Part shown: positions 6,294 to 14,141 of the stretch, in pieces
Layout: every line of letters begins with the position of its first letter
Numbering within the stretch: the first letter of the stretch is position 1
Assembly: GCA_945889545.1 (NCBI GenBank)
Contig: CAMDCC010000010.1
Span: 1 to 24,321, forward strand
Source: Bifidobacterium breve
GTDB taxonomy: Bacteria; Actinomycetota; Acidimicrobiia; IMCC26256; PALSA-555
Direction of reading: 5' to 3'
Length of the DNA stretch: 24,321 nt
Translations under genes and position numbers: made by a program
Notes under the pieces: model-generated
The model's input: the letters and a program-made list of their open reading frames with translations, nothing else
Told to the model about the DNA's origin: nothing
Database searches by the model: none

Positions 6294-7472
6294 GTGGAAA
6301 GTCAGCAGGCACTCGAGATGGCACTCGGTCAGATCGAGAAGCAGTACGGCAAGGGCGCCATCATGAAGCTCGGCGAGCAGGGCCATGTGGGTGTCGCCGC
6401 CATCTCCACCGGCGCGCTGGCCCTCGACCTGGCGCTCGGCATCGGCGGGCTGCCCCGAGGCCGGGTCGTCGAGATCTACGGGCCGGAGTCGTCGGGGAAG
6501 TCCACCCTCGCGATGCACGTGGTCGCCGAGGCTCAGCGCAACGGCGGCATCTGCGCCTACATCGACGCCGAGCACGCCATGGACCCGGTGTACGCCGCGG
6601 CCATCGGCGTGAACGTCGACGATCTCTACATCTCCCAGCCCGACACGGGGGAGCAGGCGCTCGAGATCACCGACATGCTCATCCGGTCGAGTGCCCTCGA
6701 CGTGATCGTCATCGACTCGGTGGCCGCACTCACGCCCCGGGCCGAGATCGAGGGTGAGATGGGCGACACACACGTCGGCCTCCAGGCTCGACTCATGAGC
6801 CAGGCGTTGCGCAAGCTCACCGCCAACCTCAACAAGTCCCGCACGATCTGCATCTTCATCAACCAGCTGCGGGAGAAGATCGGCGTGATGTTCGGCTCGC
6901 CCGAAACCACGCCCGGCGGTCGTGCGCTGAAGTTCTACTCGTCAGTCCGTCTCGATATCCGGCGAGTGGAGGCGATCAAGGACGGTGCCGAGATGATCGG
7001 CAACCGCACCCGCGTGAAAGTGGCGAAGAACAAGGTTGCGCCACCGTTCAAGATGGCCGAGTTCGACATCATGTACGGCAAGGGAATCAGCCGCGAAGGC
7101 TCAGTGCTCGACGTCGGCGTCGATCTCGACATCGTGAAGAAGTCGGGTGCGTGGTTCACCTACGAAGGTGAGCAGCTCGGTCAGGGTCGGGAGAACGCAA
7201 AGCAGTTCCTCTCCGACAACATCGACATGATGCTGGAGATCATGGAGAAGATCCGGGTCAGCGCCGGCCTCGGTGATGACGACATCGACCTCACCGCGAC
7301 CACCGACGAGCCGGCCGACGCGTTGAACGATGCGCTGAACGACGACCTGACCGACGAGATTGCCCCGGCCCCAGTGGCCGAGGTCATGGCCGAGGTCGTG
7401 ACCGCGACGCCGGCGAAGCCCAACGGCAAGTCGTCGGCCAAGACCAAGGCCGACATCGGCGCTCAGCTGTAG
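6294..7472 (+). CDS. recA: Recombinase RecA
   Basis: A 392-residue RecA, the ATP-dependent strand-exchange protein that also triggers LexA self-cleavage. Walker A is GPESSGKST (63-71). The MAW region, the Walker B strand (VIVIDSVAAL) and the DNA-binding loops (GEMGDTHVG, GGRALKFY) are intact. There is no intein. The GTG start is chosen because the canonical N-terminus (QALEMALGQIEKQYGKGAIMKLG) follows directly and GGGAGGA stands at 6283-6289. The C-terminal tail is long, with an acidic stretch (ADALNDALNDDLTDE) and then an Ala/Lys-rich end. The gene is alone in its transcript: a strong hairpin follows at 7522-7556, and the usual recX neighbour is absent. Confidence 0.98.
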   Translation: MESQQALEMALGQIEKQYGKGAIMKLGEQGHVGVAAISTGALALDLALGIGGLPRGRVVEIYGPESSGKSTLAMHVVAEAQRNGGICAYIDAEHAMDPVYAAAIGVNVDDLYISQPDTGEQALEITDMLIRSSALDVIVIDSVAALTPRAEIEGEMGDTHVGLQARLMSQALRKLTANLNKSRTICIFINQLREKIGVMFGSPETTPGGRALKFYSSVRLDIRRVEAIKDGAEMIGNRTRVKVAKNKVAPPFKMAEFDIMYGKGISREGSVLDVGVDLDIVKKSGAWFTYEGEQLGQGRENAKQFLSDNIDMMLEIMEKIRVSAGLGDDDIDLTATTDEPADALNDALNDDLTDEIAPAPVAEVMAEVVTATPAKPNGKSSAKTKADIGAQL

Positions 7473-7521
7473 GTCAGCTGCTCTCAGCCCAACCGTTCGA
7501 CCAACAACCCAGCCCAGCCCA

Positions 7522-7556
7522 CGAGTGGTGACGGGGTCCGCCCCCGTCACCACTCG
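7522..7556 (+). terminator. Hairpin terminator of recA
   Basis: A perfect 15-bp stem, CGAGTGGTGACGGGG (7522-7536) with its complement (7542-7556) and loop TCCGC, lies 49 bases after the recA stop. A pyrimidine-rich stretch (CGTCCTGCCTCTTTC) follows rather than a clean T-run, as is common in high-GC actinobacteria. Confidence 0.8.
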
Positions 7557-7596
7557 CGTCCTGCCTCTTTCACTCGCTCCGCGCACGACCCGATTC

Positions 7597-7647
7597 CGAG
7601 CAAGTGACGCATTGCCACCAAATACGCGGCAAAGCGTCACTTGCTCG
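7597..7647 (-). terminator. Long interrupted hairpin, probable tauE-side terminator
   Basis: A 14-bp outer stem, CGAGCAAGTGACGC (7597-7610) with GCGTCACTTGCTCG (7634-7647), is followed by an A/A mismatch and then a 5-bp inner stem TTGCC/GGCAA (7612-7616 with 7628-7632) around an 11-nt loop. It lies 25 bases beyond the stop of the convergent transporter gene and would work as its terminator on the minus strand. The size and two-tier form also fit a small palindromic repeat or MITE-like relic. Confidence 0.65.
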
Positions 7648-7672
7648 ATTGTTGGGAGATGCCGTGCCTCGG

Positions 7673-8395
7673 TCAGAGGACCGCGCGGAGGATGGCGGCG
7701 GTGCCGGCGATGGCCGAGAGGGCGAGCATGGCGGGGCGGAGCCAGCCGCCGTCGACGTGGCCGTGCAGGTGGCGGCTGATCCAAAGACCGGCCGCCATCA
7801 CCGGCAAGAGTGTGAGTGCGAAAAGCACCTGGTCGCCGGTGATGGTCTCGGCGGCGATGTACCCGATGACCGAGAGCGATGCGCTGGTCAAGAAGAAGGC
7901 ACCGAGCGTCGAGCGGGCGATCGGTCCGGTGCGGTGCTGGAAGAGGAGTGCGACGGGCGGGCCGCCGACTGCGCTTGCCGTGCCGAACAAGTTCGAGATG
8001 AAGCCGGCCATCAACGCGGTGAAGCGGTTTGTGGGGACGGGCGGTGATGCGACGCTCAGGAACACGCCGGAGAGCACCGTGGTGCCCACGATGATCGACA
8101 GCGCGTTTCGGTCGGCGGCGCTCACGATGATGAGACCGAGACCCGTGCCGGGGACCGCACCGGCGAGCATCCACGGCAGTGCCACACGATCGACGGCGTG
8201 GTGCTCGCGGAGGAGCGTGGTCACCGCGATGGGCAGCGCGAGCAGCACGAGCGTCGCCGGCAGGGCCGCCGGCTCGATGATCGCCACGAACGGCGCTGAG
8301 ATCATGTTGAGCCCCACGCCGATCGAGCCCTGCACCACCGAGCCGAACAGGACCACCGTTCCCACGGCGCAGTACTCGAGGACACTCACGTGCAT
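7673..8395 (-). CDS. TauE/SafE-family (TSUP) membrane permease
   Basis: A 240-residue polytopic membrane protein with about seven or eight hydrophobic segments and few charged loops. GSVVQGSIGVGLNMISAPFVAII at the N-terminus and the second-half repeat GFISNLFGTASAVGGPPVALL are typical of the sulfite exporter TauE/SafE (TSUP) family, which moves sulfur compounds or small organic anions. The substrate is not predictable. The gene runs against recA and replaces the position where recX is often found. On the minus strand TAGGCT (8408-8403) lies 7 bases before the ATG, so it is probably leaderless. It is divergent from miaB. Confidence 0.85.
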   Translation of the reverse strand: MHVSVLEYCAVGTVVLFGSVVQGSIGVGLNMISAPFVAIIEPAALPATLVLLALPIAVTTLLREHHAVDRVALPWMLAGAVPGTGLGLIIVSAADRNALSIIVGTTVLSGVFLSVASPPVPTNRFTALMAGFISNLFGTASAVGGPPVALLFQHRTGPIARSTLGAFFLTSASLSVIGYIAAETITGDQVLFALTLLPVMAAGLWISRHLHGHVDGGWLRPAMLALSAIAGTAAILRAVL

Positions 8396-8436
8396 GGCCG
8401 GGAGCCTACGAGGGGGTCACCCGTAGACTGCTGGGA
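8396..8436. promoter_or_regulatory. 41-bp divergent control region with two leaderless -10 boxes
   Basis: For miaB (plus), TAGACT (8424-8429) is 7 bases before the ATG at 8437. For the TSUP gene (minus), TAGGCT (plus-strand 8403-8408) is 7 bases before its ATG at 8395. Only 15 bp separate the two -10 boxes, so the -35 contact region of each promoter lies on the other's -10 and start site, and RNA polymerase could hardly occupy both at once. No good -35 hexamer is visible for either. Confidence 0.6.
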
Positions 8437-9819
8437 ATGACGCGCCGCTTCCTCGTCCGCACCTACGGGTGTCAGATGAACGAGCACGATTCGGAGCGCA
8501 TCGCGGGCTTGCTCGTTGCTGACGGCATGGAGGCGACCGACGACCTCGAAGCCGCCGATGTCATCGTCCTCAACACGTGCTGCATCCGGGAGAACGCCGA
8601 CAACAAGCTCTACGGCCACCTCGGCCGACTCAAGGAGCTGAAGGCTCGACGCCCCGAGCTCCAGATCGCCGTCGCTGGGTGTCTGGCCCAGAAGGACCGT
8701 GAGGTCGTGATGCAGCGGGCGGGCCATGTCGACGTGGTCTTCGGCACGCACAACCTCGGTCGGGCCGCCGAGCTGATCGAGCAAGCCCGCATGGATGGCC
8801 CGATTGTCGAGATCCTCGACGAGCACGATGCCGATCCTGCGGTGCTTCCGGCTCGACGGGAATCGCCCCACTCGGCGTGGGTGACGATCCAGATCGGTTG
8901 CGACAATTCGTGCACGTTCTGCATCGTGCCGATCGTGCGCGGCCCAGAGATCAGCCGCCGACTCGGCGATGTGGTGCGTGAGGTCGGCGAGCTCGCGGCC
9001 GACGGCGTGAGCGAGATCACGCTCCTGGGCCAAAACGTCAACTCGTACGGCCGCGACCTCGGCGCGGGTCAATACCGGCCACAGTTCGCCGACCTGCTGC
9101 GCGAGGTCTCCGCCATCGATGGCATACGCCGCGTGCGGTATACGTCGCCACACCCGAAGGACCTCCGACCCGAGACGATGGCCGCGATGGCCGAGAGCGA
9201 CGCCGTCTGTGAGCACCTGCACCTGCCGTTGCAATCGGGGAGCGACCGCACGTTGGCGCGCATGCACCGCGGCTACACCGCCGACCGTTATCTCGAACGG
9301 CTCCGGGCGGCGCGTGCGGCGATCGACGACCTCGCCGTCACCACCGATCTGATCGTCGGATTCCCGGGCGAGACCGATGCCGACTTCGAGCGCACGCTGG
9401 CTGTCGTCGACGAAGCGTCGTACGACGCGGCCTATACGTTCGTGTTCTCGCCCCGGCCGGGAACGCCAGCGGCAGAGATGGTTGACGACTTCGTGGCACC
9501 CGAGGTCGTCAAGGAGTGGATGACCCGACTCATGGAAGTGGTGGAAGGCCACGCGCTGATGCACCACGAAGCTCGAGTGGGACGCGTCGAAGAGGTATTG
9601 GTGGAGGGGCCATCGAAGACCGATCCCACTCGGCTCTCCGGACGGACCCGACAGAGCAAGCTCGTGCACTTCCCAGCCGACGAAGCTGCAGTTCCGGCCG
9701 GGAGCTACGTGCAGGTCCGAATCACGCGCGCAGCACCACATTGGCTCGCAGGTGAGCTCGCCGAGCAGCCACGAGCTCCACGCCCGACACGGGTGCTGAT
9801 CCCAGTCGCGGCCGGCTGA
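8437..9819 (+). CDS. miaB: tRNA-2-methylthio-N6-dimethylallyladenosine synthase MiaB
   Basis: A 460-residue radical-SAM methylthiotransferase. MiaB converts i6A37 to ms2i6A37 in tRNAs that read codons starting with U. Auxiliary-cluster cysteines are C12 (TYGCQMN), C48 (NTCC) and C82 (AGCL). The radical-SAM cluster is C155/C159/C162 (GCDNSCTFC). LLGQNVNSYG and LPLQSGSD are typical MiaB motifs. A TRAM domain lies at about 380-445. The substrate is the product of MiaA, encoded 7 bases downstream. The ATG follows TAGACT by 7 bases with no Shine-Dalgarno sequence, so leaderless translation is likely. Confidence 0.96.
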   Translation: MTRRFLVRTYGCQMNEHDSERIAGLLVADGMEATDDLEAADVIVLNTCCIRENADNKLYGHLGRLKELKARRPELQIAVAGCLAQKDREVVMQRAGHVDVVFGTHNLGRAAELIEQARMDGPIVEILDEHDADPAVLPARRESPHSAWVTIQIGCDNSCTFCIVPIVRGPEISRRLGDVVREVGELAADGVSEITLLGQNVNSYGRDLGAGQYRPQFADLLREVSAIDGIRRVRYTSPHPKDLRPETMAAMAESDAVCEHLHLPLQSGSDRTLARMHRGYTADRYLERLRAARAAIDDLAVTTDLIVGFPGETDADFERTLAVVDEASYDAAYTFVFSPRPGTPAAEMVDDFVAPEVVKEWMTRLMEVVEGHALMHHEARVGRVEEVLVEGPSKTDPTRLSGRTRQSKLVHFPADEAAVPAGSYVQVRITRAAPHWLAGELAEQPRAPRPTRVLIPVAAG

Positions 9820-9826
9820 GGAGACG

Positions 9827-10741
9827 TTGACGACGCACCTGGCGCTCGTCGGACCCACGGCGTCGGGCAAGTCGGACTTGGCGCTCGGAGTTGCCCGCGC
9901 ACTGGGTGACATCGAGATCGTGTCGGTCGACTCGATGCAGGTGTACCGGTGTCTCGACATCGGCACGGCGAAGCCGTCGGCCGAAGTGCGCGCAACGGTG
10001 CCGCATCACATGATCGATGTGGCTGAGCCTGAAGAAGACTGGTCGGTTGTGCGCTTCCAACAGGAGGCCCGCACGGCCGTTGCCGACATCGAGCGCCGCG
10101 GCCGGCGGGCCTTGCTCGTGGGTGGGACGGGCCTTTACGTGCAAGCGGTGGTCGACGATCTGCGCTTCCCCGGCGAGAGCCTGGAGCTGCGCGCCGCGCT
10201 GGAAGCCCGGACGGCGGAGCCGGGAGGAGTAGCCGCTGCTTACGCAGAGCTGGAGGCCGCCGACCCCGTGGCCGCGGCGCGCATCGATCCGCACAACGCG
10301 CGCCGGATTGTGCGCGCGCTGGAGGTGATCCAACTCACTGGTGAGCCGTTCTCGTCGTTCGGGCCCGGCGTGGGCGTGTTCGGGCCGACCGCGTTCCCGG
10401 TCCACCTTGCCGGTGTGTGGCTCCCCCGAGAGGCGCTCGCACGTCGCATTGAAGCGCGGGTCGCGGCGATGCGCGCGGCGGCGTTGCTCGACGAGGTGCT
10501 CGCACTCCAAGGACGGCTCTCACGCACCGCCCAGCAGGCCATCGGCTACAAGGAGCTCCTCGGTGTGCTGGAGCACGATGGCGACATCGACGAGGCGTTC
10601 GCCATGACCGCACGTCGGACCCGGTCCTTCGCCCGCCGCCAGCGGATGTGGTTCCGGCGAGACCCGCGCATAACCTGGCTGGGCGCGGCCGAGAATCCAT
10701 GCACCGTGCTCCCGGCGCTCCTGGCATTGTGGGGGTCATGA
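9827..10741 (+). CDS. miaA: tRNA dimethylallyltransferase MiaA
   Basis: A 304-residue MiaA. It transfers the dimethylallyl group of DMAPP to N6 of A37 in tRNA, making the substrate for MiaB. The P-loop is GPTASGKS (9-16). DSMQVYRCLDIGTAKPS and VGGTGLYVQAVV are signature stretches, and ARRQRMWFRRDPRITWL is the usual C-terminal tRNA-contacting end. The start is TTG at 9827, which puts the P-loop at its normal place. Its Shine-Dalgarno GAGGAG (9818-9823) overlaps the miaB stop codon, so translation is probably coupled. The next gene is separated by repeat element copy B. Confidence 0.96.
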   Translation: MTTHLALVGPTASGKSDLALGVARALGDIEIVSVDSMQVYRCLDIGTAKPSAEVRATVPHHMIDVAEPEEDWSVVRFQQEARTAVADIERRGRRALLVGGTGLYVQAVVDDLRFPGESLELRAALEARTAEPGGVAAAYAELEAADPVAAARIDPHNARRIVRALEVIQLTGEPFSSFGPGVGVFGPTAFPVHLAGVWLPREALARRIEARVAAMRAAALLDEVLALQGRLSRTAQQAIGYKELLGVLEHDGDIDEAFAMTARRTRSFARRQRMWFRRDPRITWLGAAENPCTVLPALLALWGS

Positions 10742-10755
10742 GGCTCGGACATGCT

Positions 10756-10829
10756 GCGCAGGTACCCTGCGCCGCCCGAGCCGTGGCCCGAGCGGCCCGG
10801 CGCCGTAGGCGCCGTGAGCGGAAAAGGTG
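10756..10829 (+). repeat. Hairpin-rich intergenic element, copy B, ending in the dapF start codon
   Basis: Second full copy of the element described at 3438-3514: same length, 61 of 74 positions identical without gaps. The first hairpin keeps GCGCAG/CTGCGC (10756-10761 with 10767-10772) and loop GTACC. The middle hairpin is degraded. The GGCGCC-N3-GGCGCC pair is kept (GTA in place of GCA). TACCCT (10763-10768) could act as a -10 box. The element ends in GAGCGGAAAAGGTG, giving dapF its ribosome-binding region and GTG start. It begins 14 bases after the miaA stop. Confidence 0.85.
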
Positions 10830-11678
10830 ACCTTGCACCTCAGCAAGCTCCACGGCACGGGGAACGACTTCCTCGTGACCGTCGCGCTCGACGGCGAACC
10901 CGCGCCCGACGCCGCGGTGGCGCGCGCGCTTTGCAATCGGAACCGGGGTGTTGGCGCGGACGGCCTCATCACGTTGCGGCCGGGAGCCGACGGCGCCGAC
11001 TGCACGATGGAGCTGCGCAACGCCGACGGCGGCATCGCCGAGATGAGCGGCAACGGCGTGCGCTGCCTCGCCTGGGTCGCACATCGCGAAGGACTGGCTC
11101 ACAGGGACGGACTGACCGTAGATACCGGCGGGGGCAGACGGGCGGTGCGGCTCGAAGTGGTGGACGGTGTGGTTCGCGCGGCGACCGTCGACATGGGGCC
11201 GGTCACGTTCGAACCGTCACAGATCCCGTTCACCGCTCCGAGCGCCTTTGACCTCGAAGCCACGTTCCACGGGACGACCTATAGAGGGGATGCGGCGGGC
11301 GTCGGGAACCCCCACTTCGTGCTCCTCGTCGACGACATCGCCACCGCCCGGGTCACGCAGCACGGGCCCCACCTCGAAGTCGACGAGCGGTTCCCGAAGC
11401 ACACGAATGTCGAGTTCGTGCAGGTGCTCGACCGAACGCACCTCCGAATGCGGGTCTGGGAGCGCGGTGTGGGCGAGACCCTGTCGTGCGGCACCGGCGT
11501 GTGCGCGTCGGCAGCGGTAGCCCGTCGGCGCGACCTGATCGATGAGGCGGTGCACGTGCACGTGCCGGGCGGTACGCACACGGTGACGCTCGGCGACACG
11601 GTGGTTCTCGGGGGTGAGGTGCAGCACGTGTTCGACGTGGACGTGGACGAGCACGAGCTGGTGCGGAGGCTCACTTGA
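10827..11678 (+). CDS. dapF: Diaminopimelate epimerase, first catalytic Cys replaced by Ser
   Basis: A 283-residue DapF homologue, which interconverts LL- and meso-diaminopimelate for lysine and peptidoglycan. Family motifs are present: KLHGTGNDF (7-15), GVGADGL (41-47), RNADG (64-68), VGNPHFV, and the second catalytic cysteine C221 in SCGTG. The first catalytic cysteine normally sits in a CGNG motif; here it reads S74-G-N-G, and a cysteine appears six residues later (C80). The codon is AGC in unambiguous sequence. Either this is a lineage variant that uses another thiol, or activity is altered. The GTG start is the final codon of element B. The stop overlaps the hflX TTG start (TTGA). Confidence 0.92.
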   Translation: MTLHLSKLHGTGNDFLVTVALDGEPAPDAAVARALCNRNRGVGADGLITLRPGADGADCTMELRNADGGIAEMSGNGVRCLAWVAHREGLAHRDGLTVDTGGGRRAVRLEVVDGVVRAATVDMGPVTFEPSQIPFTAPSAFDLEATFHGTTYRGDAAGVGNPHFVLLVDDIATARVTQHGPHLEVDERFPKHTNVEFVQVLDRTHLRMRVWERGVGETLSCGTGVCASAAVARRRDLIDEAVHVHVPGGTHTVTLGDTVVLGGEVQHVFDVDVDEHELVRRLT

Positions 11679-12979
11679 GTCGCTCGTCGGCACGAGGGCG
11701 GCGGCGGCTTACCGCAACCGAGGTCGACTTCGATGTCGTCCATCAGCGTGCGCTTCTCGTCGGAACGGGGGTTGGTGCACGGTCGGTCGAAGAAGCCGAG
11801 CTGTCACTCGTCGAGCTCGGGCTGCTCACCGACACGGCGGGTGCGGAACCCGTCGAGACGATGCTCCAGCGGCGCGATCGTCCCGATCCGGCCACGTACG
11901 TAGGACGCGGGAAAGCCGAAGAGCTCCACGAGGCGGCGGAAGCGCTCGATATCGACGTAGTCGTGTTCGACGACGAGCTCTCGCCGGCCCAGCAGCGCAA
12001 CTTGGAGAAGTTGTTGGAGCGTGACGTTGTTGACAGGGTCGCGCTGATCCTTGATATCTTCGCTCAGCACGCCACGAGCCAAGAGGGCATGGTGCAGGTG
12101 GAGCTCGCGCAGCTCCGGTATCGGATGCCGCGCCTGCGCGGCCGTGGTGTCGAGCTGAGCCAGCAGGCCGGCGGCATCGGGACGCGGGGGCCTGGTGAGA
12201 CGCAGCTCGAGGTCGACCGACGGCGACTCCAGCGCCGCATCACGAAGCTCGAACAGGATCTGAAGCGCCTAGCCAAGACACGGTCGACACAGCGCAAGGC
12301 GCGCCGCCGCCGCGATCTCCAACGGGTGGCCGTCGTCGGGTACACGAACGCCGGAAAGTCCACCTTGTTGAACCGGCTCGCCCGCACCAACGTGCTGGTC
12401 GAGGACCGCCTCTTTTCCACTCTCGATCCGACGACTCGGCGGGTACACCTCCCGGGCGGCGAGACCATCCTGTGCTCCGATACCGTCGGGTTTGTGCGCC
12501 GACTCCCGCACCAGCTCGTCGAGGCGTTCCGTTCGACGCTCGAAGAGGTTGCCGAGGCCGACGTGCTCGTGCACCTCGTGGATGCCACCGCGCCGGATGC
12601 AGAGGCCCAGATCGCCGCGGTGCACGCGGTCTTGCGCGAGATCGGCGCGGGTGACGTACCCGAGCTGCTGGTGGTGAACAAGATCGATGCGGCGGATCCT
12701 GACCGCGTGCACGAGCTCACGACGCCGCCGGAAGCGTTGGCTATGTCGGCGTACACGGGGGAGGGCGTCGACAAGCTCCTCGTAGCGGTCGGCGATCGTC
12801 TGCGCGCGCTGACCGCGGTCACGGAGCTCGAAGTGCCGTACGACCGGGGCGATGTGCTTGCCGCGCTCCACCGCGACGCCGAAGTGCTGGTCGAGGTGCA
12901 CGGTGATGAGAGCACGCGTGTGCGGGCCCGCCTGGGCAACGCCGAGCGGGCTAGGTTCGGCGAGTTCGTGACAGGCTGA
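11675..12979 (+). CDS. hflX: Ribosome-associated GTPase HflX
   Basis: A 434-residue HflX, a GTPase that binds the 50S subunit and splits or rescues stalled ribosomes under stress. It has the N-terminal HflX domain (about 25-115), then a basic coiled-coil linker (about 165-215: RRRLQRRITKLEQDLKRL), then the G domain with G1 GYTNAGKS (222-229), G3 DTVGF and G4 NKID. The C-terminal part is a short RNA-binding-like region. The TTG start overlaps the dapF stop (TTGA) and has GGAGG at 11665-11669, which supports it. Its place between dapF and dapC in one transcript is probably a matter of gene order rather than pathway. Confidence 0.96.
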   Translation: MSRSSARGRRRLTATEVDFDVVHQRALLVGTGVGARSVEEAELSLVELGLLTDTAGAEPVETMLQRRDRPDPATYVGRGKAEELHEAAEALDIDVVVFDDELSPAQQRNLEKLLERDVVDRVALILDIFAQHATSQEGMVQVELAQLRYRMPRLRGRGVELSQQAGGIGTRGPGETQLEVDRRRLQRRITKLEQDLKRLAKTRSTQRKARRRRDLQRVAVVGYTNAGKSTLLNRLARTNVLVEDRLFSTLDPTTRRVHLPGGETILCSDTVGFVRRLPHQLVEAFRSTLEEVAEADVLVHLVDATAPDAEAQIAAVHAVLREIGAGDVPELLVVNKIDAADPDRVHELTTPPEALAMSAYTGEGVDKLLVAVGDRLRALTAVTELEVPYDRGDVLAALHRDAEVLVEVHGDESTRVRARLGNAERARFGEFVTG

Positions 12980-12983
12980 GGTC

Positions 12984-14141
12984 ATGGCGCCGCAGGCACC
13001 CACAGGCTTCGTGCCGCCGCCCTACCCGCACGATCGCCTCGACGACCTGAAGGCGGTTGCCGCGGCAGTGCCGGGGGGCATTGTCGACAGCTCGATCGGC
13101 ACGCCGGTCGACCCGATGCCCGACCTCGCGGTTCAGGCGCTCGCCGATGCGGCACCGGGAGCAACCGGGTACCCGTTCACGATCGGCTCGCTCGAGTACA
13201 GGGAAGCCGCGGCTGCGTGGATCGAGCGTCGATTCGGTATCGGGTTGCCGGCGTCATCGGTCATGGCGTGCATCGGCACGAAGGAAGTCGTCGCCTCGCT
13301 CCCGCGGATGCTGTCGCTGCGCGACCCGTCGCGCGACACGGTGTTGTACCCGGGCGTTTCATATCCTACGTATGCCATGGGGGCCGAGCTCGCCGGCCTG
13401 CGGGCAGTCCCTGTGCCCGTGGACGACGAATGGCGCCCCAACCTGAGTGCCGTCGATCCCGATGACGCGTCCCGCGCGCTGGTTCTGTGGCTGAATGATC
13501 CCGCCAACCCGACCGGCGTCACCGCCACACCCGAGGCGATGCGGGCGTCCGTGGAGTGGGGGCGCGAGCATGGCGCGGTCGTCGCTAGCGATGAGTGTTA
13601 CGCCGAGTTCACGTACGACGCGTCCGGCGCCCCGGCGGCGCCGGTCTCCGCACTCCAGGTGACCACTGATGGCGTGCTCGCAGTCCACTCGTTGTCGAAG
13701 CGTTCGAACATGGCCGGTCTCCGCGCCGGGTTCGTGGCCGGCGACGCATCGCTTGTCACGTACCTGGGTGAGGTGCGCAAGCACGGAGGTTTGATGGTCC
13801 CGGCACCGGTGCAAGCCGCGGCGGCGGCCGCGCTGGGTGACGACGACCATGTCGACGCACAGCGAGCGCGGTATGCGGACCGGCGAGCAAGGCTCGCCCC
13901 GGTGCTCGAAGCGTGGGGCCTGGTGAACGACGGCGGCCCGTCGGCGTTCTACCTCTGGCTGCGAGCCGCGGCCGGCAACGAGGATGGATGGTCGGTGGCG
14001 GCTCGCCTGGCCGCGACCGGGCTGCTCGTGGCACCGGGTTCGCTGTATGGCTCCGCTGGCGACCAGCATGTGCGAGTGGCATTGAGCATCACCGACGAGC
14101 ACGTCCACCTGACCGTGCAGCGATTGGAGGCGAGTACGTGA
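12984..14141 (+). CDS. dapC: Succinyldiaminopimelate aminotransferase (DapC type)
   Basis: A 385-residue class I/II PLP-dependent aminotransferase. Actinobacterial DapC transaminates N-succinyl-2-amino-6-ketopimelate in the succinylase branch of the DAP pathway. The PLP lysine is K239 in SLSKRSNMAGLRAGF. NDPANPTG and SDECYAEFTY bind the cofactor. GSLYGSAGDQHVRVAL near the end is the usual carboxylate-binding arginine region. Assignment to DapC rather than another aminotransferase rests on sequence feel plus its overlap with dapD (GTGA). The ATG is 4 bases after the hflX stop. Confidence 0.9.
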   Translation: MAPQAPTGFVPPPYPHDRLDDLKAVAAAVPGGIVDSSIGTPVDPMPDLAVQALADAAPGATGYPFTIGSLEYREAAAAWIERRFGIGLPASSVMACIGTKEVVASLPRMLSLRDPSRDTVLYPGVSYPTYAMGAELAGLRAVPVPVDDEWRPNLSAVDPDDASRALVLWLNDPANPTGVTATPEAMRASVEWGREHGAVVASDECYAEFTYDASGAPAAPVSALQVTTDGVLAVHSLSKRSNMAGLRAGFVAGDASLVTYLGEVRKHGGLMVPAPVQAAAAAALGDDDHVDAQRARYADRRARLAPVLEAWGLVNDGGPSAFYLWLRAAAGNEDGWSVAARLAATGLLVAPGSLYGSAGDQHVRVALSITDEHVHLTVQRLEAST

